A stretch of DNA of 10,492 bases from an uncultured Bacilli bacterium (GTDB taxonomy: Bacteria > Bacillota_I > Bacilli_A > RF39 > UBA660): NCBI GenBank assembly GCA_910580135.1, contig CAJTXC010000050.1, positions 1-10,492 of the forward strand. Reading direction: 5' to 3'. Every line of letters starts with the position of its first letter. Within the stretch, counting starts at the first letter, position 1. The position numbers and the translations under genes are program-made. Shown here in pieces: positions 6,523 to 10,492 of the stretch. The notes beneath the pieces are model-generated. The model was not told where the DNA came from and did no database searches. It was given only the letters and a program-made list of their open reading frames with translations.

Positions 6523-6552
6523 ATTATAACATATTTTTGGATAAGTTTTCCA
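6523..6552 (-). promoter_or_regulatory. Extended -10 promoter of the split-carrier operon, embedded in the end of dusB
   Basis: The minus strand reads TGGAAA (6547-6552), an 18-base spacer, then TATAAT (6523-6528) preceded by TGT, which makes an extended -10. The -35 matches four of six bases. The dusB stop codon TAA is part of the TATAAT hexamer. Transcription would start near 6516, giving a leader of about 80 bases. Confidence 0.7.
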
Positions 6553-7510
6553 TATATTCTTCTATGGTATTAATAAACTCTTCTTTAGTTTTTATTTCAT
6601 ATAATTTCTTTTTAACACTTACTCCATTAGGTAGTCCTTTTAAATACCAAGCTCCATGAGTACGCATTTCAAGTACTGCAACTTTTTCTGGTTTAATTTG
6701 TAATAAGTAGTTAAAATGTTTTAAACAAGTTTTCATTTTTTCTATTGGAGTTTGTTCTGGAATAATTTCTCCGGTTTCTAAAAAGCTAGCTATCTGTTTT
6801 ATTAAATATGGATTACCTAGTGTTCCCCTACCAATCATCACAGCATCACAGTCCGTTTCTTCAAACATCCTTTTCGCATCAAGAGCACTTAATATATCAC
6901 CATTACCTATTACGGGAATTGATACCGCTTCCTTAACTTCCTTTATAATTTTCCAATTAGCATTACCAGAATACCCCTGGCTGCGTGTTCTAGGATGAAC
7001 AGCTATTGCACTAGCTCCCGCTTTTTCACATATTTTTGCCACTTCTACTGCATTAATATTATTATGATCCCAACCACTTCTTATTTTAACGGTTACTGGG
7101 ACGCTTACTGCATCTACTACTGCAGATACTATTTCATAAATCTTTTTTGGATTTTTTAAAAGCGCAGAACCAGCTTGAGATTTTACTGCTACTTTAGGAA
7201 CTGGACACCCCATATTAATATCTATGATATCTGGGTGCATAGTTTTTTCTATTATTTTTGCAGCTTTAACAAAGCTATCTTTATCACTTCCAAATATTTG
7301 CTGAGTAATTGGTCTTTCTTCTTCAGTCATATAAAGCATATCTTTAGTTTTTTCATTATCATAGACAAGTGCCTTATCGCTAACCATTTCTGCATATAAA
7401 AGACCACAGCCCATTTCTTTAACTATTTTTCTAAAAGCACTATTACAAACTCCTGCCATAGGAGCTAGACACACGTTATTTTTTATTTCAACATTTCCAA
7501 TTTTAAACAT
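6524..7510 (-). CDS. dusB: tRNA-dihydrouridine synthase (DusB type)
   Basis: This FMN- and NADPH-dependent flavoenzyme reduces specific uridines in the D-loop region of tRNA. It has 328 residues, normal for the family. The N-terminal TIM barrel opens with LAPMAGVCNSAFR. The catalytic cysteine is C102 in DINMGCPVPKV. The HPRTRSQGYSG substrate segment, the IPVIGNGDI strand and the MIGRGTLGNPYL phosphate-binding loop follow. The C-terminal helical tRNA-binding domain contains the R-x-H-x-x-W-Y-x-K-G-L-P pattern. I chose the ATG at 7508-7510: GGAAGTGA lies five bases before it. An upstream TTG at 7523-7525 has no ribosome site. No terminator follows the gene; instead the next operon's -10 overlaps its stop codon, so some read-through into that operon is likely. 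Confidence 0.96.
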   Translation of the reverse strand: MFKIGNVEIKNNVCLAPMAGVCNSAFRKIVKEMGCGLLYAEMVSDKALVYDNEKTKDMLYMTEEERPITQQIFGSDKDSFVKAAKIIEKTMHPDIIDINMGCPVPKVAVKSQAGSALLKNPKKIYEIVSAVVDAVSVPVTVKIRSGWDHNNINAVEVAKICEKAGASAIAVHPRTRSQGYSGNANWKIIKEVKEAVSIPVIGNGDILSALDAKRMFEETDCDAVMIGRGTLGNPYLIKQIASFLETGEIIPEQTPIEKMKTCLKHFNYLLQIKPEKVAVLEMRTHGAWYLKGLPNGVSVKKKLYEIKTKEEFINTIEEYMENLSKNML

Positions 7511-7544
7511 ATCATTCACTTCCAAACTAAAATAATTATATAAT

Positions 7545-7573
7545 AAAAAGAAACTATTTTAAAGTTTCTTTTT
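7545..7573 (-). terminator. Intrinsic terminator after the 65-residue orphan
   Basis: On the minus strand AAAAAGAAACT pairs perfectly with AGTTTCTTTTT (11 pairs) around a 7-base loop. The T-run is largely within the stem base and continues as ATTAT. The stop codon of the upstream orphan (7572-7574) starts the hairpin. It insulates dusB from the very strong promoter at 7805-7832. Confidence 0.75.
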
Positions 7574-7769
7574 AGTTCATATGAGCTTTGTTTTTTCTAT
7601 GACCTTTTGCTCTTCCAATAGTATTTACCTTCTTATTTGCATCTATATGCTTTGGATAACTCTTGCTTAATAAAGCTTCACGTTTTTGCATATCCATTAC
7701 TATTTGAGTAAATTCTGTTGAATTTATTACACCATTATTTAATTTAGTTCTTAATTCAAAAATTGACAT
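7572..7769 (-). CDS. Small basic protein of unknown function
   Basis: The product has 65 residues and I do not recognise it. The first half is predicted helical (ELRTKLNNGVINSTEFTQIV, then MDMQKREALLSK). The second half is polar and basic, ending in a GRAKGHRKNKAHMN stretch suited to nucleic-acid or ribosome contact. There is no signal peptide, membrane segment or cysteine. It is a convincing gene: ATG with a GGGGGAG site at good distance, a near-perfect sigma-A promoter (7805-7832) about 30 bases upstream, and its own terminator, so it is a monocistronic unit. A palindrome over the promoter suggests repression by an unknown regulator. It lies between the FemA/X gene and dusB with no functional link visible. 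Confidence 0.8.
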   Translation of the reverse strand: MSIFELRTKLNNGVINSTEFTQIVMDMQKREALLSKSYPKHIDANKKVNTIGRAKGHRKNKAHMN

Positions 7770-7789
7770 ATTAACACTCCCCCTTTCTT

Positions 7790-7808
7790 TAATAGGTAAT
7801 GCCTATTA
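7790..7808. promoter_or_regulatory. Operator-like palindrome over the orphan's -10 and start point
   Basis: TAATAGG and CCTATTA form perfect 7-bp arms around a 5-base spacer. The right arm covers most of the -10 hexamer (7805-7810), and the predicted start point (near 7798) falls in the spacer. Only one arm would be transcribed, so it cannot work as an RNA hairpin from this promoter. A dimeric repressor site is the natural reading. I do not recognise the regulator. Confidence 0.5.
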
Positions 7809-7832
7809 TATCAGAATTATATGATGTGTCAA
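7805..7832 (-). promoter_or_regulatory. Near-perfect sigma-A promoter of the 65-residue orphan
   Basis: The minus strand has consensus TTGACA (7827-7832), a 16-base spacer and consensus TATAAT (7805-7810) with an extended TGA in front. It is the best sigma-A match in the window and lies right after the FemA/X terminator. Confidence 0.9.
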
Positions 7833-7833
7833 C

Positions 7834-7858
7834 AAAAAAGACAAAATATCTATCTTTT
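7834..7858 (-). terminator. Intrinsic terminator of the pduL-FemA/X operon
   Basis: On the minus strand AAAAGATA pairs with TGTCTTTT (eight pairs, one G-U) around a 7-base loop, ending in a run of six T. The TAG of the FemA/X gene (7850-7852) lies at the stem-loop junction. It is a modest AT-rich stem, but correctly placed, directly before the next promoter. Confidence 0.55.
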
Positions 7859-9091
7859 CGATCTTATAAATTTTAAAGTTTTCATCGCTAAGTTAAATAA
7901 TGAATACCAAAGTTTACTAATTACTAAATCAAATTCTCCAACAAGTTCTAATACATTTGGATTAAACTTGGACTTAAACGTTGATAAGTGGTCTTCTAAA
8001 GATCCATCTATCCCACCTAAATCACAGTAATCACACCCATTATCTAAACAATAGCATAACCTATAAAACATAAGCCCATTTGTTATTTTAAGGGATGGTA
8101 ATATTTTTGTATTGGTTCCCGCATATAAGAACGAAGCTACTTTTGTTCCATTATCACAAGTTGGCATCATAACGATAGTTGCTCCCGCAAGTGGTTTTGG
8201 TCCAAATTCTTTTTTTACCACTTCTGCTTCTTTTATCTGCTTTTCACAAAACTCTTTTTTGTTTTCATTTTTCTTCATGTCTTCTTTTAAGAATTTTATA
8301 TATTTATCTATGTTTACTCTTGCAAAGAAAAGTACGGCATTATCGGGAAAACATTCCATTAAATTTTTAAAATAGTTTTCACTTCTAAGCGCAATGTGTT
8401 GTCTTTCTTCAGTACAATGAAGTACACTTACTAAATCTTTAACATCTTCTTTATTAGTAGAATAACTAAATTCTACTCCTCTTTCTTCCTGATAAGTACC
8501 AATATAATTTCTAGTATTTTTAGGGAAAGTTCTTCGTAAAACTTCCTTTTCATAAAAGTTACCTTCTTTATCTTTTAATGAAATAGCCATTGTATATCTT
8601 GGCTGGATATAAGCATTAACTTCTTTTTTGAACCCGCCGTGAATAAATCCTACTTCTTTTAAGTTATCAACTATTTCTTTTGTATTATTAGTAAATGATT
8701 TTCTAACTTCTATCCCTTTATTTTTCTTTATGTTTTGAATATTATCTTCGTTAAAACAAATAAAAGGATCTATTTTTATATCTATTGCTCCATTTTTCTT
8801 TGCATAGCTTTTTAAACAAGTTACAAATTCTTGTAATAAGTTTCTATTTTTATAATCTATGACAAATCCTCTTGGTATATAAAATAGTTTTTTTCCAAGA
8901 AATAGATTTCTTTTTAAAATCATTGCTGCACAAACCAACTTATCATTATTATACATTCCAACAAAATCATGTTCCCAAGCCTTTTTTACCTTAGACCATG
9001 AAGTAGTTTGCATAAAAGAAGTTGATGGAAAGCTTTTTACAAATGAATCAAATTCTTTTTCGTCTATTCCTGATTTGAATTGGTATTTCAT
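7850..9091 (-). CDS. FemA/FemB/FemX-family peptidoglycan bridge aminoacyltransferase
   Basis: Enzymes of this family use aminoacyl-tRNA to add bridge amino acids to the third-position lysine of the lipid II stem, at the inner face of the membrane. The protein has 413 residues, the usual length. The N-terminal GNAT-like fold shows FMQTTSWSKVKKAWEHDF (26-43), LFYIPRGFVIDY (69-80) and the KIDPF strand (106-110). The second GNAT domain includes LRRTFPKNTRNYI and ALRSENYFKNL. A charged helical stretch (about 262-296) corresponds to the coiled-coil arm of FemA. The C-terminus has YCDLGGIDGS (355-364) and LVGEFDL (383-389), both typical, then a basic amphipathic end. The ATG has AAAGGGATGAT upstream. 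It lies 15 bases after pduL and should share its transcript. FemA, FemB or FemX position specificity, and which amino acid is added, cannot be read from sequence. Confidence 0.93.
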   Translation of the reverse strand: MKYQFKSGIDEKEFDSFVKSFPSTSFMQTTSWSKVKKAWEHDFVGMYNNDKLVCAAMILKRNLFLGKKLFYIPRGFVIDYKNRNLLQEFVTCLKSYAKKNGAIDIKIDPFICFNEDNIQNIKKNKGIEVRKSFTNNTKEIVDNLKEVGFIHGGFKKEVNAYIQPRYTMAISLKDKEGNFYEKEVLRRTFPKNTRNYIGTYQEERGVEFSYSTNKEDVKDLVSVLHCTEERQHIALRSENYFKNLMECFPDNAVLFFARVNIDKYIKFLKEDMKKNENKKEFCEKQIKEAEVVKKEFGPKPLAGATIVMMPTCDNGTKVASFLYAGTNTKILPSLKITNGLMFYRLCYCLDNGCDYCDLGGIDGSLEDHLSTFKSKFNPNVLELVGEFDLVISKLWYSLFNLAMKTLKFIRSKR

Positions 9092-9106
9092 ATAATCATC
9101 CCTTTT

Positions 9107-9673
9107 TTATTTTACTATTAATTCTGCTTCGTCGCCTTGTTTTATTAAAAACGCGTTGGCATCATCTGTATCTAAATGTACTTCGTAAGAAAATTTATCA
9201 CTTATTCTAACGTATACATTTTCTAGTATTCCCGGCTTTTCTCCTTTTACTACCAATGTAACAAATTCTTTTCCTTCAAATCCATATTTTTTAGCATCTT
9301 CTAAAGTGGCATGTACGTGTCTTGCAGCGATAATTGCAGCGTTTTTTGTTATTTTACCACAAGGCCCAACAATAGTTACTTCTGCAGCACCTTCTAAATC
9401 TCCTGAATTTCTAACTGGAGGTTTAATGCCTAATGCAAACGAATCTGTTTTTGATATCTCAACTTGTGTTTCATTTCTTTCAGGTCCTAAAATTCTTACT
9501 CTTTCAATAGTTCCTTTAGGTCCCTTTAAAGTAACTTGTTCATTACAAGCATATTGGCCAGGTTGTGATAAAGCTACTTTTTCAGTCAACTCAAAACCTT
9601 CACCAAATAAAATATTTAAATCTTCTTTTGTAACGTGTACGTGTCTTGCTGATACACCAATACTTACTTTCAT
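9107..9673 (-). CDS. pduL: PduL-type phosphate acyltransferase (phosphotransacylase)
   Basis: It interconverts acyl-CoA plus phosphate with acyl phosphate plus CoA, acting on propionyl- or acetyl-CoA. The protein has 188 residues and two PduL barrels. Zinc-site histidines are visible in SARHVHV (H11, H13), AARHVHA (H119, H121) and EVHLDTDDANAF (H166). PPVRNSGD carries the conserved arginine R87. The sequence begins directly at the catalytic fold, without an N-terminal microcompartment targeting extension, and no shell-protein genes are present. A cytosolic role replacing Pta, feeding acetate kinase, is therefore more likely than propanediol metabolism. I chose the ATG at 9671-9673 because AGGAG lies nine bases before it; the ATG nine bases further upstream abuts that AGGAG and cannot use it. 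It is the first gene of an operon with the FemA/X gene and diverges from gerQ. Confidence 0.95.
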   Translation of the reverse strand: MKVSIGVSARHVHVTKEDLNILFGEGFELTEKVALSQPGQYACNEQVTLKGPKGTIERVRILGPERNETQVEISKTDSFALGIKPPVRNSGDLEGAAEVTIVGPCGKITKNAAIIAARHVHATLEDAKKYGFEGKEFVTLVVKGEKPGILENVYVRISDKFSYEVHLDTDDANAFLIKQGDEAELIVK

Positions 9674-9703
9674 AAATAACATCTCCTATCATTTTACCTA
9701 CTA

Positions 9704-9733
9704 ATTATAACATGTATAATTTACCTAATTCAA
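9704..9733 (-). promoter_or_regulatory. pduL: Extended -10 promoter of the pduL operon
   Basis: The minus strand reads TTGAAT (9728-9733), an 18-base spacer and TATAAT (9704-9709) preceded by TGT. The leader would be about 24 bases. The core ATGTTATAATTA and a following TAGTAGG are also found in the promoter at 6523-6552. Confidence 0.75.
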
Positions 9734-9742
9734 TCATAAGTT
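9714..9742 (+). promoter_or_regulatory. gerQ: Weak candidate for a sporulation (sigma-E-like) promoter of gerQ
   Basis: GTATAATT (9714-9721) and CATAAGTT (9735-9742) are 13 bases apart and partly match the sigma-E elements ATATT and CATACAnT (about six of eight at -10). Bacillus subtilis gerQ is expressed in the mother cell under sigma-E, which fits. No sigma-A promoter is evident for gerQ. The match alone is weak. Confidence 0.25.
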
Positions 9743-9759
9743 TAAATGAATTATGAAAA

Positions 9760-9766
9760 AAGGAGA
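9760..9766 (+). promoter_or_regulatory. gerQ: Ribosome binding site that fixes the gerQ start
   Basis: AAGGAGA ends six bases before the ATG at 9773. It lies inside the reading frame opened by an earlier ATG at 9746, which has no such site; this decides for the later start. Confidence 0.9.
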
Positions 9767-9772
9767 TTTTAT

Positions 9773-10189
9773 ATGAATTCAAATTATTATTCAAATCCAA
9801 CTTATCCAAACGTAAACACAAGTGGATTTCAAGCTACCGCAATGGGTGGAGCTGCATCTATGCCAAGTTCTAATACAAATAATACCAGCAACAATGGTTT
9901 AGCCACTATGCAAGCTACTAATAACATGCTTGCGATGGAACAATCTTACATCGAAAACATATTAAGACTTAACAAAGGGAAATTAGCTACGTTTTATATG
10001 TCATTTCCTGATTCTGTTGAATGGAGAGATAAAACATTTACTGGTATTATTGAAGCCGCAGGTCGTGACCACATAATAGTAAGCGATCCTAAAACAGGTA
10101 GATGGTACTTACTTCTTATGATATATCTTAACTACGTTGATTTTGATGAAAAGATTAATTATAGCCCAGAATACTATCCAGGTAATTAA
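9773..10189 (+). CDS. gerQ: Spore coat protein GerQ
   Basis: GerQ is a mother-cell coat protein that in Bacillus holds the cortex hydrolase CwlJ in place for germination and is cross-linked by the transglutaminase Tgl. This product has 138 residues (181 in B. subtilis). Residues 1-52 are low-complexity, rich in Asn, Ser, Thr, Ala and Gly. The conserved C-terminal domain is intact: EQSYIENILRLNKGKLATFY (56-75), then EWRDKTFTGIIEAAGRDHII (83-102), SDPKTGRWYLLLM (104-116) and YVDFDEKINY (121-130). The start at 9773 follows its Shine-Dalgarno site; the ATG at 9746 would add nine residues. The first lysine is K68, whereas the Tgl cross-link lysines of B. subtilis GerQ are at its extreme N-terminus, so cross-linking would have to differ. 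Its presence indicates an endospore-forming lineage. It stands alone, diverging from pduL. Confidence 0.95.
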   Translation: MNSNYYSNPTYPNVNTSGFQATAMGGAASMPSSNTNNTSNNGLATMQATNNMLAMEQSYIENILRLNKGKLATFYMSFPDSVEWRDKTFTGIIEAAGRDHIIVSDPKTGRWYLLLMIYLNYVDFDEKINYSPEYYPGN

Positions 10190-10199
10190 TTTTATTAAC

Positions 10200-10228
10200 T
10201 TGTAAATATTATCTACTTTTGCTATAAT
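10200..10228 (+). promoter_or_regulatory. Sigma-A promoter of the gene at the right edge
   Basis: TTGTAA (10200-10205), a 17-base spacer and TATAAT (10223-10228) with TGC in front form an extended -10 promoter. Transcription would start near 10235, about 20 bases before the start codon. No clear terminator separates it from gerQ. Confidence 0.75.
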
Positions 10229-10254
10229 CTAAATTAGAATAGAGGTAGATAAAT

Positions 10255-10492
10255 ATGTGGATTATAATTACTGTTTTTATTATTGGTATTATATTATTAA
10301 TATATAATATATATCATGACAAAATTAAGTTTTTAATAATTAGACTTGATAATATAGAAGAAAAAATAAATAGTACTTTAATAAAAAGAAAAGAACTGAT
10401 AAAAGAATCTGAAAAAATAATTAAAGATGTTGTTAAAACTGAAAAAGAAATTTATAGTGGACTATCAGAAATAAATAATAAAAATATGAACA
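10255..10492 (+). CDS. Membrane-anchored helical protein, LemA-like (5' part, cut by the window end)
   Basis: Seventy-nine codons are visible and the frame is open to the last base. Residues 1-17 form one N-terminal transmembrane helix (MWIIITVFIIGIILLIY). After it comes a long charged helix with coiled-coil character: RLDNIEEKINSTLIKRKELI (30-49), then KESEKIIKDVVKTEKEI. The order IYN, then L-x-K-R-x-x-L-I, resembles the start of LemA-family proteins (signal anchor followed by LYNxLVxxRNxVExAWxxIDVQLKRRxDLI), although the identity is low. With the C-terminus missing, another single-anchor coiled-coil protein is possible. The ATG has AGAGGT eight bases upstream and its own promoter. Confidence 0.6.
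   Translation, partial: MWIIITVFIIGIILLIYNIYHDKIKFLIIRLDNIEEKINSTLIKRKELIKESEKIIKDVVKTEKEIYSGLSEINNKNMN

Noticed and set aside
9306..9704. Plus-strand 132-codon frame opposite pduL
   Set aside because: It lies entirely over a well-supported gene, with no ribosome site and no recognisable family.
1..10492. CRISPR array, tRNA or rRNA genes, insertion sequences, prophage or defence genes
   Set aside because: No spaced direct repeats, cloverleaf-like segments, transposase motifs or long inverted repeats were seen on either strand.

Overview
The window is AT-rich, uses the standard stop codons TAA and TAG, and has strong Shine-Dalgarno sites and consensus sigma-A promoters. Together with a Bacillus-type GerQ spore protein, a ClpC-type unfoldase, a FemA/X-family peptidoglycan bridge enzyme and a PduL-type phosphotransacylase, this points to a walled, endospore-forming (or recently sporulating) low-GC member of the Bacilli/Erysipelotrichia side of the Firmicutes. 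Uncultured gut lineages related to Mollicutes would fit. The lineage is inferred from gene content, not from a marker tree.

Layout. Eight complete genes form a minus-strand block from about 9.7 kb down to 0.2 kb; two genes at the right end are on the plus strand. Reading the minus strand in transcription order: (1) pduL and a FemA/X-family transferase, 15 bases apart, from a promoter at 9704-9733; (2) a 65-residue basic orphan with a near-perfect promoter and a palindromic operator-like site; (3) dusB; (4) two membrane genes overlapping by one base (TAATG), which look like the N- and C-terminal halves of one YfcC-type carrier, the first with a lysine-rich tail and the second with a TM2 domain at its front; (5) a clpC-like gene whose second ATPase domain has lost its catalytic residues; (6) cysS followed by a small PF06541-type membrane protein whose 3' region continues as broken coding-like sequence. 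On the plus strand, gerQ diverges from pduL and is followed by the start of a LemA-like membrane-anchored gene cut by the window edge. Complete intrinsic terminators were found after four of these units, and a weak one at 68-95. The stop codon of each unit lies inside or beside its hairpin.

At the extreme left, a 13-base C run (G on the minus strand) lies between a perfect TTGACA and a TATAGT. This looks like a length-variable promoter for a gene outside the window.

The genes do not form one pathway. They are housekeeping (CysS, DusB), cell wall (FemA/X), acetyl/propionyl phosphate metabolism (PduL), protein quality control (ClpC) and spore coat (GerQ) genes. The items most worth following up are the degenerate ClpC D2 ring, the rearranged split carrier, the orphan with its operator, the poly-G promoter, and the decayed tail at 81-212.
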